Shown in pieces: positions 50,015 through 58,793 of a DNA stretch of 64,000 bases. Position numbers and translations under genes: made by a program. The notes under the pieces were generated by a model that was given only the letters and a program-made list of their open reading frames with translations, did no database searches and was not told the origin of the DNA. Each line of letters starts with the position of its first letter. Position 1 is the stretch's first letter. Source of the stretch: Vulcanimicrobiota bacterium (GTDB lineage: Bacteria; Vulcanimicrobiota; Vulcanimicrobiia; Vulcanimicrobiales; Vulcanimicrobiaceae); contig PMSI01000001.1 of the NCBI GenBank assembly GCA_003168375.1, positions 1,240,001 to 1,304,000 on the forward strand, given 5' to 3'.

Positions 50015-50709
50015 GGAACCGCGTTGCCTAAGGCTAGATCGATCAAGGCGCCGCGCTGACCGTTCATCTGACGTACGGTCAGGTGCGGCGTCAGGACGAC
50101 CCGGGTCTTGCCATCGTCGGCAACCTCGAATGGGCCCGACCGCTGCCACTCTCGATGCGTCGGAAACAGCTGCTTGTAGTCGCCCCAGTACTGCGAACCG
50201 TAGGCGACGACAATGCGCGGTCCGTATGCGAGGTGCTTGCACAGCAGGTCGATGCGCTTCGGTTTCTGCTCGGCGAGGTACCGTTCGCGCGTAGGATACT
50301 CGGGGAAGATCTCGGCGTACGGCCAGTCGACGATCCCACGCGCCGGCAGCGGCAGCAGCTCGATCAGTGCACCGCGTTCGCCCGTGCGCCCGAGCCGATC
50401 GCGTTGATACGCGCGGACCTCATCCGTCGAGGCCGAGCGAACGCCCTCGAGTGCGAGCAGAATCCGGATGATCGGATTCCAGGTCGACTGGATCGGCGGC
50501 CGATCGCCCGAGAGAAATTTCTCCGGGTGCGCCTTCGCCGACTCGCCAAGGTCCATCAGCTGCTCGAACCCAGACCGTATCACCAACTGCTCTTCGAGTG
50601 GCGGCGGCAGCGTGAGCCCCTCCTCCATGCCGATGAAGACCGCCTCGGCCGTCGGGTTCCCGAAGCCGAGAAACGTGAGCAGCCGCTCCCGATCGATGCT
50701 GCGTTGCAT
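50011..50709 (-). CDS. Partner protein of the UDG-like gene, unknown function
   Basis: This 232-residue protein (ATG 50709) starts with 'LGFGNPTAEAVFIGMEEGL', a strand-loop element much like the first motif of the downstream UDG-like protein. It also has 'STWNPIIRILLALEGV', 'ALIELLPLPARG', 'RIVVAYGSQYWGDY' and ends in DLALGNAVP. It may have the same overall fold. It overlaps the downstream gene by four bases. At the second UDG-like locus only its last 42 codons survive (60722). Confidence 0.6.
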   Translation of the reverse strand: MQRSIDRERLLTFLGFGNPTAEAVFIGMEEGLTLPPPLEEQLVIRSGFEQLMDLGESAKAHPEKFLSGDRPPIQSTWNPIIRILLALEGVRSASTDEVRAYQRDRLGRTGERGALIELLPLPARGIVDWPYAEIFPEYPTRERYLAEQKPKRIDLLCKHLAYGPRIVVAYGSQYWGDYKQLFPTHREWQRSGPFEVADDGKTRVVLTPHLTVRQMNGQRGALIDLALGNAVP

Positions 50710-50961
50710 GGGTCACCCCGTTCGGACTGAGGGGTCCGTGGTATTGAACAGCGCTGCGAGGCTCGCCCGCGAATCGTGCCGCAGCTGCTCCGAAGCGCCC
50801 GGATTCGTTACCGATCCGTCGACGGCTCCCCCGCGTGCTATAGGCATGGATCGAAGGGGCTAACACAGGCCCAACGGGAAAACGGGCGCACTTCCCGACC
50901 GTCTAACAGTCGCGGCCGTGTCGAAAAGGCGAGGAGCCGCACGGTCCGAAGACCTGCGAGG

Positions 50962-51861
50962 ATGCTCGGAAACGTTCTCCGGGGACTCGGATCCGATACC
51001 GCCGCCGGGGTACGGCGCCTCCTCTCCATCATCGTGCTGATCGCCGGGATCGTGTTCCTCGCGTTCGTCGCGTGGATCGTGCTGCAGGTCCACACGTCGA
51101 ACGACTGGTCGGAGATCCGGCAGGTCTTCGGCCCGATCGTCGCCTGGGCGCTGCTTGCGGTCTTCACCGCGTGCGCGGCGGTGATCGTCGACGCGAGCGA
51201 GCGGCGCAACGCGCTTCGCCTCGCAGCGGCACGCGCCGGCGCGGCCGCGGCGTCTTCCGGTCCGATGACGGTTTCGACGCATGCGTGGCGCGGAGCGGCG
51301 CTCGCCGGGCTCGCAACCGTTGCGTTCAGCCTCGCGCTCGTTTCGTCGACGCAGATCGGTCACTTGCGGTCGATCACGACGTTCGATCTGCGCGGTCGCG
51401 ACAACGTGGCGCCATGCGTCGCGAAGGTGTGGTCACCATCGATCGCGCGCACGGACGATCACGTTCCGATCGACCTGAGCGTCTATTGCCCGAGCGCGCC
51501 GGCGCAGGGGATGCCGACGGTCGTGGCGTCGTACGGACCGGACGACGTGAAGGTCGTGACCTCGTTCGCCGCCGCCAAGACGACGCGCCCGAACGAACGC
51601 GTCTGGCGCTGGTTCGTCACGTTCGGAAGCGGGGAGCAGCCGCTGGACGTGCGTCTCACCTTCATCGGCGATCAGATCGCCGTGCCGCTGGATCGGATCA
51701 GCGTATCGAAACCGACAACGTTCATGTCGTTGACCGAGGACACGACCGCGATCGGCGGCCTGCTCGGTGCGGTGATCGGCGTCCTCGGCACGCTCGGCTC
51801 ACTGTTCAAAGGCTGGCGTGGCCAGCCGTCGACCGTCGAGACGACCGACCCGGCCGCCTAA
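50962..51861 (+). CDS. Membrane protein with periplasmic beta domain, unknown function
   Basis: This 299-residue protein from ATG 50962 has membrane helices near residues 13-37, 50-68 and 98-118. A periplasmic region of about 140 residues follows, with two cysteines (VAPCVAKVW, SVYCPSAP), and then a C-terminal helix (GGLLGAVIGVLGTLGSLF). No known domain is recognised. It is convergent with the pilin-like gene. Its stop TAA overlaps a 'NNLDDD-stop' end of a gene relic on the other strand. Confidence 0.65.
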   Translation: MLGNVLRGLGSDTAAGVRRLLSIIVLIAGIVFLAFVAWIVLQVHTSNDWSEIRQVFGPIVAWALLAVFTACAAVIVDASERRNALRLAAARAGAAAASSGPMTVSTHAWRGAALAGLATVAFSLALVSSTQIGHLRSITTFDLRGRDNVAPCVAKVWSPSIARTDDHVPIDLSVYCPSAPAQGMPTVVASYGPDDVKVVTSFAAAKTTRPNERVWRWFVTFGSGEQPLDVRLTFIGDQIAVPLDRISVSKPTTFMSLTEDTTAIGGLLGAVIGVLGTLGSLFKGWRGQPSTVETTDPAA

Positions 51862-51940
51862 TCGTCGTCCAGATTGTTGACTTCCATGCACTGCAGAAAG
51901 TCGAGCAAATCCGCGACCGGAGGACGGCCACCCAGCGCGC
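51858..51940 (-). pseudogene. 3' relic ending in LDFLQ..E.NNLDDD
   Basis: The minus strand reads GRPPVADLLDFLQCMEVNNL then DDD and TAG. The same ending (LDLLQ..EDNNLDDD) closes the recombinase relic at 55362, and the last 20 bases recur at 59890. The upstream part of the gene is missing. Confidence 0.45.
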
Positions 51941-51992
51941 GCGAAGCGCCCGGTTATGCAGCTCTAGCGGGTGGAAGCTCATCGTGGTTGGC

Positions 51993-52493
51993 TTATGGCG
52001 AACCGATGACACCGATTGCCTGCGCGTAACTGAGGTGGACACATTTGCCCGGCGAGCAGGCTGGCCCGCCCACGCCGCGCGGAATCGGCCGTGGGTCCAA
52101 GTAGCGCGCATCCACCTGTGCGTCTCCGTCAGAGATGAGGTAGTGACCCATGCGCGGATCGGGACCAGGAGCGCTGTAACCGTAGCGTGCGCCGGTGGGA
52201 CTACCCGGAACGACCGGCACCATCTTTAGATAGGTCGGAGTGAGTGCGTCGAGCGTCTTTGGATACGCGTTTTGGTGGTCGACAGCGTACTCTTCGAGCG
52301 CCGTCGCGATCGTCTTGAGAAACGCGAGGTCGACGATCGTGTAGATGGCGCGCGGGTCGCGGCTGACGTTCATGGCGCCCGCGATCTGCACGTCGAGCAG
52401 GGGGACAGATGGCATAGACCCTGCGGCACGCGCCCCATCCGACACGCACGCAAGCGCGGCAATCGAGAGAACTGCGAATAGGCGTCGTCTCAT
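51993..52493 (-). CDS. Exported protein with GspG/pseudopilin-like C-terminal domain
   Basis: This 166-residue protein starts at ATG 52493 behind AAGGAGA. A signal peptide (RRRLFAVLSIAALACVSDGARA) is followed by 'DLAFLKTIATALEEYAVDHQNAYPKTLDALTPTYLKMVPVVPGSPTG', then 'RYGYSAPG' and 'GHYLISDGDAQVDARYLD'. The pattern 'I...L..Y..D...YP..L..L.P.YL...P..P' is that of type II secretion major pseudopilins, but the pilin N-terminal helix and prepilin cleavage site are replaced by an ordinary signal peptide. So it is a secreted relative, not a pilus subunit. Confidence 0.72.
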   Translation of the reverse strand: MRRRLFAVLSIAALACVSDGARAAGSMPSVPLLDVQIAGAMNVSRDPRAIYTIVDLAFLKTIATALEEYAVDHQNAYPKTLDALTPTYLKMVPVVPGSPTGARYGYSAPGPDPRMGHYLISDGDAQVDARYLDPRPIPRGVGGPACSPGKCVHLSYAQAIGVIGSP

Positions 52494-52520
52494 GATGCTC
52501 TCCTTTATGTCGAACACAGT

Positions 52521-52640
52521 CTACTTCTGGAACGCGGCTCCGCTGACGCCGTGCCAGCTCAGCTGCACGAAAAACTGCGGCCGCGGCAGCGGGATTGCCA
52601 CCGTCTGAAAGTACCCGCCGCCCGCGGTGGGGAGCGGCAT
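52521..52640 (-). pseudogene. 39-codon 3' fragment of an unidentified gene
   Basis: The minus strand reads MPLPTAGGGYFQTVAIPLPR, then PQFFVQLSWHGVSGAAFQK and TAG. It looks like the C-terminus of a folded protein. Upstream it is closed by a TGA in frame, so it is a fragment. Confidence 0.35.
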
Positions 52641-52858
52641 GGCGTACCGGGGCGTCGCGAGCTCCTTTCAGCTCAAATGTCGCCAGTGCCTGGTGAGGTG
52701 CCGGGGGCATCCCTTCAGGTCGCCCGGCTTGAAGCCGGTGCTCGTCTCGCGCGACCTTCATTTTCTCGTCGCTCGCGATTCCAGCGGTCACCTCCGCATC
52801 GATCGCGTCAAGCTGTTCGGCCGACACCTTTGAGGAGGTGCGGAGCTGATCCCAAGAC

Positions 52859-52978
52859 CTAGGCATCGTCGCACTTCGCTTGTCGGGCCGCTTCGATCGC
52901 GGCCGCAGCAACCAGCGCGTCGATTCGCGCTGCGCGAACCGGATCAGAGCGCGTTCGTTCGACCAGCGTAGGCCCGCC
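52859..52978 (-). pseudogene. Fragment of a HigA-like antitoxin
   Basis: The frame reads GPTLVERTRSDPVRAARIDA then LVAAAAIEAARQAKCDDA and stop. It matches the N-terminal part of the intact antitoxin at 62878 (GGTTLVERTKRDPVRAAQIN). A second frame starting at ATG 52866 (MPRSWDQLRTSSKVSAEQLD) resembles the start of another antitoxin. Both are broken. The segment 52641-52858 between these relics has no intact gene. Confidence 0.5.
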
Positions 52979-53112
52979 GTCTGCGCAATACCGAAGTTAC
53001 TTCCCCCAATCGGAGACGAGTTCGGTATTGAACTCTGCGCGTTATCCGTACTTTAATACGTGTCATGAGAGAATTCCACGACAAGGTCGGTCGCACGCGG
53101 CGCGATGAACAG

Positions 53113-53146
53113 AAGAAGAGAGGAGGCGTCTCATCGCCTCCTCTCT
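53113..53146 (-). terminator. Intrinsic terminator of the 53197 gene
   Basis: GAGAGGAGGCG (53118-53128) and CGCCTCCTCTC (53135-53145) form a perfect 11-bp stem with a six-base loop. On the minus strand it is followed by TTCTTCTG. A close relative with the same GGCGATG loop side is at 62665. Bases 52979-53112 hold no gene. Confidence 0.65.
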
Positions 53147-53196
53147 CGAAACCGCCTGAAGGGCTCGATCGAGATGCTTGTCGACGAGAAAGCGAG

Positions 53197-53706
53197 CTAT
53201 TGCTTTATGTTCCCAACGATCGCCATGTTGGTGTCTGACATCGATTTTTCTATGTTCGACACCGTCTGGAGCAACTTCGAACGCGTATCCATGAGCAGCT
53301 GAAGTTGCATGGAGTTCATCTGGGAAATCTCGGAATCAGCGTTCGAGCTGATGTCGACGCCGAGCCGCGCGGCAGCTGCCACCAAGAGATAGTACGCGAG
53401 GACGTGGAGTTGGGCGCTCGTCGCCCTCGGAGCGACGACGAGCGCTTCGTGATACGCGACGGCGGTCAGATTCGCAGCCTGCTTCGAGCGCGCCGCGGAG
53501 ACGACTGCGCCGATCGCGGGCGGCATGCGCGCGCGCACGGCTTCCGGCAGGGCGGCGCTTATAGAGTGGAAGCGTTTGCGCGTGGCGCCGGAAAGGGTCA
53601 GGCTCGGCTTGGATGCGATGCCCGCCTTCGGCCCAACATCGGCTGCAAAAACGAAACCGGTCATCACCGCGCTCAACGCGGCCAGCCCAACCAAGAACCT
53701 TCTCAT
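53197..53706 (-). CDS. Exported helical protein of unknown function
   Basis: This 169-residue protein starts at ATG 53706 behind GGAGAGAGG. A signal peptide (RRFLVGLAALSAVMTGFVFAADV) is followed by about 145 residues of helices ending in 'SQMNSMQLQLLMDTRSKLLQTVSNIEKSMSDTNMAIVGNIKQ', a likely coiled coil. Internal segments 'LPEAVRARMPPAIGAVVSAARSKQAANL' suggest helical hairpins. I do not recognise the family. A strong terminator follows. Confidence 0.6.
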   Translation of the reverse strand: MRRFLVGLAALSAVMTGFVFAADVGPKAGIASKPSLTLSGATRKRFHSISAALPEAVRARMPPAIGAVVSAARSKQAANLTAVAYHEALVVAPRATSAQLHVLAYYLLVAAAARLGVDISSNADSEISQMNSMQLQLLMDTRSKLLQTVSNIEKSMSDTNMAIVGNIKQ

Positions 53707-53864
53707 GAGAACCTCTCTCCGGCTTCCCACACCACTGCCGGCGCTTAAGATTAGCACGGATACGGTCGGGCTCGCCTGACTGACGGTCGTCCCATGGGCG
53801 CCGATGGGCGAACCGGCCTGCGTCGCGAGAGGACTTCAATCGGGACACCCTGCATCGACACGAA

Positions 53865-55322
53865 ATGCTGTCACGACGCCAAGTACTACAATCTGCCGGC
53901 GCTACCGCTGTGCTGGCGGCTCTCCCAGCCGGTATCGCAGCGGCCGCGCCGAACACGGGTACGGCGCCGAATGCAGACATCACCGGCCAACTCGCCCGCT
54001 ACATGATTGCGGCACGGGAGAACGCCCTGCCGCCGACGGTGTTGGCCGCCGGCAAGCAGCGCATCCTCGATACATTTGCGGCGATGCTGTCCGGCTGCCG
54101 CCTCAAGCCGGGCTTGTTGGCCGTCGAATATGTTCGCGGGCTGGGCGGGGCGCCACAGGCATCGGTCATCGGCGCCGATTTCCGTACGACAGAGATCAAC
54201 GCAGCATTCGCCAACGGGATGTGCGCGCATGCGGCTGAGACCGATGATTTTGAGCCGGTCACCAAGGCGCATCCTGGCTGCTCGACGATTCCCTCCGCGC
54301 TGGCGGTGGCCGAAAAGGAGGGGCGGAGCGGACAGGAGTTCATTCGCGCCGTGGCGCTGGGATATGACCTCGGCTGCCGCCTGCTGATGGCGCTCGGCCC
54401 CGACCTCGTACGCGGAACGCATCGCGCCGCGGAGGGTACAAGCTCGACCTTCTGCGCTTTGGGCGCTGCGGCATCGCTGGCGCGGCTCGACGAGACCGGA
54501 ATGCGCTACGCCATCTCTTATTCTGCGCAACAAGTGTCGGGATTGTGGAGCTGGGTGAAGGACAAGGATCACATCGAGAAGGCGTTCGACTTTGGGGGGA
54601 TGGGCGCGCGCAACGGCGTCACGGCGGTAACCTTGGTGCAGGCAGGCGTGACCGGCGTCTTCGATGTTCTCGACGGCACCCATAACCTCTTCATCGCACT
54701 CTCGACAGATCCGAAACCGCAAGAGATGCTGAAAGGCCTCGGCAGCCATTTCTATGTCACCGATTCGGCCATCAAGAAATTCGCGGTTGGGTACCCGATA
54801 CAAGCGCCTCTGGATGCGTTCTTGACGCTGCGCAAGCAGTATAATCTGACACCCGGTAATGTCCGGAGCATTATCGTGAAGCTGCCGCCGGATACGATCG
54901 GTATCGTCGGCGACAGTGCCATGACGGATGTCAATTGCGCGCATATCATTGCGATCGCGCTTTTGAAAGGCACCGTATCGTTCGCCGATAGCAACGACGT
55001 GGCTCTCATGCGCGATCCCCAAATTCTGCAGCAGCGCGCAAAAGTGACGGTGACCGCCGACCAGGCCTTGGCGGATCCGGCGGCGCCGCGCGGCGCCATC
55101 GTCGAAGTAACGTTGACGAACGGTCAGCAAGTCTCGCATCACACGAAATTTCCGCCTGGAACCAAAGAAAATCCGCTGAGCACGGCGGAGATCAACGAGA
55201 AGGCGAGGGGGTTGATAGCACCCGTCCTTGGCGCGGAAAAGACGGAGCGGCTGATTGCCCAAATCAACAATCTGGAAAATCTTCGCGATATCCGAGAGCT
55301 TCGGCCACTCATCACGGCGTGA
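53865..55322 (+). CDS. MmgE/PrpD-family protein with Tat signal
   Basis: This 485-residue protein matches MmgE/PrpD: 'RILDTFAAMLSGCRLKPG', 'FANGMCAHAAETDDFEP', 'KAHPGCSTIPSALAVAEKEGRSG', 'YDLGCRLLMALG', 'AFDFGGMGARNGVTAV' and the C-terminal 'LPPDTIGIVGD'. Family enzymes include 2-methylcitrate dehydratase, cis-aconitate decarboxylase and epimerases. Here an N-terminal SRRQVLQSAGATAVLAALPA is a twin-arginine signal, so the enzyme should act outside the cytoplasm, which is unusual for the family. It may belong with the three-gene cassette beyond 55.7 kb. Confidence 0.82.
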   Translation: MLSRRQVLQSAGATAVLAALPAGIAAAAPNTGTAPNADITGQLARYMIAARENALPPTVLAAGKQRILDTFAAMLSGCRLKPGLLAVEYVRGLGGAPQASVIGADFRTTEINAAFANGMCAHAAETDDFEPVTKAHPGCSTIPSALAVAEKEGRSGQEFIRAVALGYDLGCRLLMALGPDLVRGTHRAAEGTSSTFCALGAAASLARLDETGMRYAISYSAQQVSGLWSWVKDKDHIEKAFDFGGMGARNGVTAVTLVQAGVTGVFDVLDGTHNLFIALSTDPKPQEMLKGLGSHFYVTDSAIKKFAVGYPIQAPLDAFLTLRKQYNLTPGNVRSIIVKLPPDTIGIVGDSAMTDVNCAHIIAIALLKGTVSFADSNDVALMRDPQILQQRAKVTVTADQALADPAAPRGAIVEVTLTNGQQVSHHTKFPPGTKENPLSTAEINEKARGLIAPVLGAEKTERLIAQINNLENLRDIRELRPLITA

Positions 55323-55335
55323 ACGTTTCGGCGGG

Positions 55336-55383
55336 ATCGAATCCCGTTCGGGCGTTTCGCCCTAATCGTCGTCCAGGTTGTTA
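55336..55383. repeat. Left copy of a direct repeat bounding the 55.7-59.8 kb cassette
   Basis: GATCGAATCCCGTTCGGGCG, then TTTCGCCCTAATCGTCGTCC and AGGTTGTT. The copy at 59862-59913 is about 90% identical over the shared 45 bases. The segment includes a 'NNLDDD-stop' gene end on the minus strand and two small hairpins (CGGGATCGAATCCCG; GGGCGTTTCGCCC), the first shaped like a tRNA T-arm. Confidence 0.7.
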
Positions 55384-55710
55384 TCTTCTTTATATTGGAG
55401 AAGGTCGAGCGACAATCGGATTTCGGGGTGCTCTGCGAGCCACGGATTCTCCGCGATCGCCTCAGTTCGGTTCCCTTTATCGCGTATCCGCCGGCGGTCG
55501 CTTTCATTTTGCGCGCCGCAGAGAGGCGCTGAGCGATAAGCGTCCGCTCGTACTCAGCACTGACGCGAGGATCTGCTGCGTCAGCTTCGAGATCGAGTCG
55601 ATCCCGTTCGTTTCGGTCGCAGAGAGCGCGCGGACGTCGTGCTGAGACGGGCGATGTTCGGGGGCCTCTTCGAGAGGCGCACCGTTCCGTCGCATCGCGA
55701 CTCGAGCGGG
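55362..55710 (-). pseudogene. Serine-recombinase relic
   Basis: On the minus strand 'DVRALSATETNGIDSISKLT' and 'QQILASVLS' are followed, after one frameshift, by 'AEYERTLIAQRLSAARKMKA' and 'TAGGYA'. This is the segment of large serine recombinases between catalytic and DNA-binding domains (E-x-E-R-x-L-I...R...A...K...GG). After a further frame change comes 'EAIAENPWLAEHPEIRLSL', ending in 'NNLDDD'. The catalytic N-terminal domain is missing. It sits at the edge of the metabolic cassette and beside its bounding repeat. Confidence 0.6.
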
Positions 55711-55717
55711 TTCGAGG

Positions 55718-57139
55718 TCAGCCGTTCAGAAGATGCGCGACCACGTCTGTAGCGCTGTAGACCAGTCCGTCCGGCGGCAGGAAACGTGTGATACCGGGCA
55801 GGTCGTCTCCCGAGGTCACCAAAGCTCGTTCGATGAGCTTTCCCTTTCGTGCTTGGGGATGCCCGATCGTCGCCATCAACGAGTTGCACAGACACTTCTT
55901 GCCCACCGTGCTCTCCCGCTTTCCGCCTTTGGAGACGTAGAGCGTCACCGGCTCCGCGGGACAGCGGTAACCGATCGTGCCATCCGGGCTTCTGTAAGCC
56001 TCGCGCAGGTAGCCGAGATCGCAGATCCGCGGCCTAGCCGCATAGACTTCCCGCTCCGACAACGAGCCTTTCAACGGCGCGACCTTGAACGGAAAGCCCG
56101 TCGGCGAGGCCAGTCCGTCAGTGGAGACTCGGGCCTCTCCGGAAACGACTGATGCCAAGATCGTCGATTTATACTCTTCCTTCAGCCCCGACTCGGCGCA
56201 GAACGCGAACGCCGTTCCGACTTGGACGCCTGCGGCGCCGAGCTCCATGGCTTCGCGTAGCTTTCCGGGGGCACCGTAGCCCCCGGCGAGCCAGAACGGC
56301 AGGCCCAGCTCGCGGATCTTCTCAAGGTCTACCCGGTCGCGTTCTCCGTAGCTCGCTTCACCCGCCCCGTCGGGCTGAGGTTTCCCGCGCGGGGGCGCGT
56401 TGTGGCCGCCCGCAGTCGGCCCCTCGATGACGAATCCGTCTACCCTTCCGTTGGCTCGCTTGCACACCGATGTGGCGAGCGTGTTGGAGGAGACGATAGC
56501 GAGAAATTTCGGGCGATCGAGCGGCGGGAGCGCGCGCTCCATAAATTCTCGCGGATCGAATGTCATCGTCGTGTCGTCGCCGTCCTGCGCGCCCGACACG
56601 GTCAGGGGGTACGTCGCCGGCTCGTGATCGGCGAAACGATCGAGCACGCCCGGGATCTTCACGGGGACGCCCGCACCGATCAAGACGTAACCGACACCCG
56701 CGAGCATCGCACCATAGAGTGAAGGCAGGTGCGGTATCTGGATCTTCTCGAGGTAGTTGATTCCTACCGCATTGCCGTGCCCTTCGCGAGCGAGTTGCAC
56801 TTCGACGAAGTTGGCCACGATGCAGAGTTCCTGGAACTCGCGCGGGCTCTTTTTCGCCGGCATCGGCAGGGTTTGGTACGATTCGCTCTCCCGCTTGCCG
56901 CCGGGAACGTAATACGCCTGCCAGATGCGCTGGGCCATCTTGGGGAAGGGAAAGCGCTCGAGACCGCGGCGCATGTGCCCGCCGGGATCCCCGTCTTGCA
57001 ACCGCCTGGCCAAGATCAGATCCAGCGCCGTTCCTGAGACGACCCCAAGCTGACCGAGTTCGGACACCGCCCGCGCAAGTCGCCATGAGGAGACGCCCGC
57101 GCCCATGCCCCCCTGGATGATCGTCGGATTTCCACCCAT
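55718..57139 (-). CDS. Nitronate monooxygenase-family flavoprotein
   Basis: This is an FMN TIM-barrel enzyme of the 2-nitropropane dioxygenase/nitronate monooxygenase family. Key features in the 473 residues are the N-terminal IIQGGMGAGVSSWRLA, 'FVIEGPTAGGHNAPPRG' (the FMN-site histidine) and 'GLPFWLAGGYGAPGKLREAMELGAAGVQVGTAFAFCAESG'. A cysteine-bearing insertion (KKCLCNSLMATIG) near the C-terminus is typical of a long subgroup. The substrate is unknown. It is the third gene of a tight operon with a ThDP enzyme (10 bases upstream) and a dehydrogenase. Confidence 0.85.
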   Translation of the reverse strand: MGGNPTIIQGGMGAGVSSWRLARAVSELGQLGVVSGTALDLILARRLQDGDPGGHMRRGLERFPFPKMAQRIWQAYYVPGGKRESESYQTLPMPAKKSPREFQELCIVANFVEVQLAREGHGNAVGINYLEKIQIPHLPSLYGAMLAGVGYVLIGAGVPVKIPGVLDRFADHEPATYPLTVSGAQDGDDTTMTFDPREFMERALPPLDRPKFLAIVSSNTLATSVCKRANGRVDGFVIEGPTAGGHNAPPRGKPQPDGAGEASYGERDRVDLEKIRELGLPFWLAGGYGAPGKLREAMELGAAGVQVGTAFAFCAESGLKEEYKSTILASVVSGEARVSTDGLASPTGFPFKVAPLKGSLSEREVYAARPRICDLGYLREAYRSPDGTIGYRCPAEPVTLYVSKGGKRESTVGKKCLCNSLMATIGHPQARKGKLIERALVTSGDDLPGITRFLPPDGLVYSATDVVAHLLNG

Positions 57140-57149
57140 ATAGTCTTAG

Positions 57150-58775
57150 CTAACAGAGCTCCATCTCGATGAGCCTGGGACCCTTCTCAGCGAGCGCCTG
57201 AGAGAGCTCGGAGGATAGTTCTTCCGCTGTCGCGACCGCCACGGAAGGCACCCCCAGGCCCTCGGCGAGTTTGACCCAATCAACGCCGGACAGATCGGTA
57301 AGTCTCTTGACCGTGGGGCCCAGTTGGCGGGTTCCCAACTGGGAAGCTTCGAATTTCAGAATGTCGTAGCTTTGGTTGGAACAGATCAGCGTCACCACGT
57401 CCAGCTTTTCTTTCGCCTGGGTCCACAAGGCCTGGACGGTATAGAGCGCGGAGCCGTCGGCCTGGAAATCGATGACCTTTCGGCTCGGACAAGCCACGGC
57501 CGCTCCGGTGGCGCAGGGCGCGCCCTGGCCAATAGCGCCGCCGGTCAAAGTCAGCAGCGTGAACGGTTTCGCGAGGGTGGCGAAATAGTGGTAAGATTGG
57601 CTGGTGGTGTTGCCTTCGTCCATCACCACAGCTCCCTCAGGTTGCATAGCCGCCAGCAGCGCGCAAACCTTGTCGCGCGTGAGTGCGCCTGTCGGCGTAG
57701 GGATCTCGCCGGCGCGGGTCAGAAGCTCTTTTGGGGGCGCGGACGGCGTTCCCAACGCCTCGGCGAGTCTGCCCAATTCCGCGAGCGCATCGGGCCCCTC
57801 TCCCAAAGCGACGACCTCTTGAGCGGCGCTCAGAAGGCTGGGGGGCGTATCCTTGTAGCCGAAAAAGGTGACGGGCGCCGGGGCGCCGGCCAAAACGACC
57901 GCCTCATAAGAATCTAGAAGGTTCTGCGCGACAGCCGGCACGTAAGGGACTCGGTCAATGTGCGGCATGCCGACGCCGCGCTCCATGCGGGCGGGGAAGG
58001 TCTCGGCGATCAGATCGCACCCGCAGGCGGCCTTTATGCAGGCCGCTTTCATTTGTCCCTCCCGCGAAAGGCTCCGGCCCCCAAGTATGATCACCGCCTT
58101 CTTGCCGCGCTTCAGGAGTCTGGCGGCGTTCGCGATCGCCTGTTCATCGACCGTTTTGGAAGGCGAGGGAGCCTCTGGCGCCGGCTTTGCGACGACGGGT
58201 TTGGTCTGAAGGTCAAAAGGCACGATCAAAGTAGCCACTTGTCCGCGCCGGGCTGCCGCCAAGGCGTCGGAGACGTCCACGCCGAGGTTCTGAGCGCGCG
58301 ACGTGGTTCTTCGCCATCCGTTGAGAGTGCCGGCGAGCGCTTCGATGTCCATGGCGAGAGGGGGGTCGTAGGGCCGGTGCCAGGTGGCGTGTTCGCCTAC
58401 GACGACCAGCATCGGTGTATGCGCCCGGCGCGCGTTGTGCAGATTGCAAAGGCCGTTCGCCAGTCCGGGACCGAGGTGCAGCAAGGCCATGGCCGGCTTT
58501 TCGGCCATGCGGCCGTAACCGTCTGCGGCGCCGGTGCATACGCCCTCAAACAGACCCAGGATCGGACGTATCTTCGGCGCGCCGTCCAGAGCCTCCACCA
58601 TGGGCATCTCGGTGGTTCCGGGGTTGGCGAAGCATACTTCGACCCCGCGCTCGGCGGCTGTCTCCATCAGGAGCTCCGCGCCGATCATTGTTCTCTCCGC
58701 TTTGATCGTCTGCAGATCTTTATTGCTCGCTTCAAGCGGCGCCGTTTCGTTCCGCCGCGCGACCGGGTCAGCCAT
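57150..58775 (-). CDS. ThDP-dependent enzyme, acetolactate synthase/decarboxylase-like
   Basis: This 541-residue protein starts at ATG 58775 behind GGGAGG. It has the ThDP-enzyme layout: N-terminal PYR domain with the activating glutamate in 'LFEGVCTGAADGYGRM', a central domain, and a C-terminal PP domain with 'FQADGSALYTVQALWTQAKEKLDVVTLICSNQSYDIL'. The usual GDG...NN metal site appears as ADG...N. It is near benzoylformate decarboxylase and catabolic acetolactate synthase-like proteins. No small subunit adjoins it. The neighbours (a 2-hydroxyacid dehydrogenase and a nitronate monooxygenase) suggest a 2-oxoacid pathway. Confidence 0.85.
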   Translation of the reverse strand: MADPVARRNETAPLEASNKDLQTIKAERTMIGAELLMETAAERGVEVCFANPGTTEMPMVEALDGAPKIRPILGLFEGVCTGAADGYGRMAEKPAMALLHLGPGLANGLCNLHNARRAHTPMLVVVGEHATWHRPYDPPLAMDIEALAGTLNGWRRTTSRAQNLGVDVSDALAAARRGQVATLIVPFDLQTKPVVAKPAPEAPSPSKTVDEQAIANAARLLKRGKKAVIILGGRSLSREGQMKAACIKAACGCDLIAETFPARMERGVGMPHIDRVPYVPAVAQNLLDSYEAVVLAGAPAPVTFFGYKDTPPSLLSAAQEVVALGEGPDALAELGRLAEALGTPSAPPKELLTRAGEIPTPTGALTRDKVCALLAAMQPEGAVVMDEGNTTSQSYHYFATLAKPFTLLTLTGGAIGQGAPCATGAAVACPSRKVIDFQADGSALYTVQALWTQAKEKLDVVTLICSNQSYDILKFEASQLGTRQLGPTVKRLTDLSGVDWVKLAEGLGVPSVAVATAEELSSELSQALAEKGPRLIEMELC

Positions 58776-58793
58776 GTTGGGACCTCCCGAATG

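Noticed and set aside
55339-55356. A possible tRNA 3' end (T-arm-like CGGGATCGAATCCCG)
   Set aside because: No anticodon arm, D-arm or acceptor partner is found upstream. It may be a relic of an attachment site, but it is not a tRNA gene.
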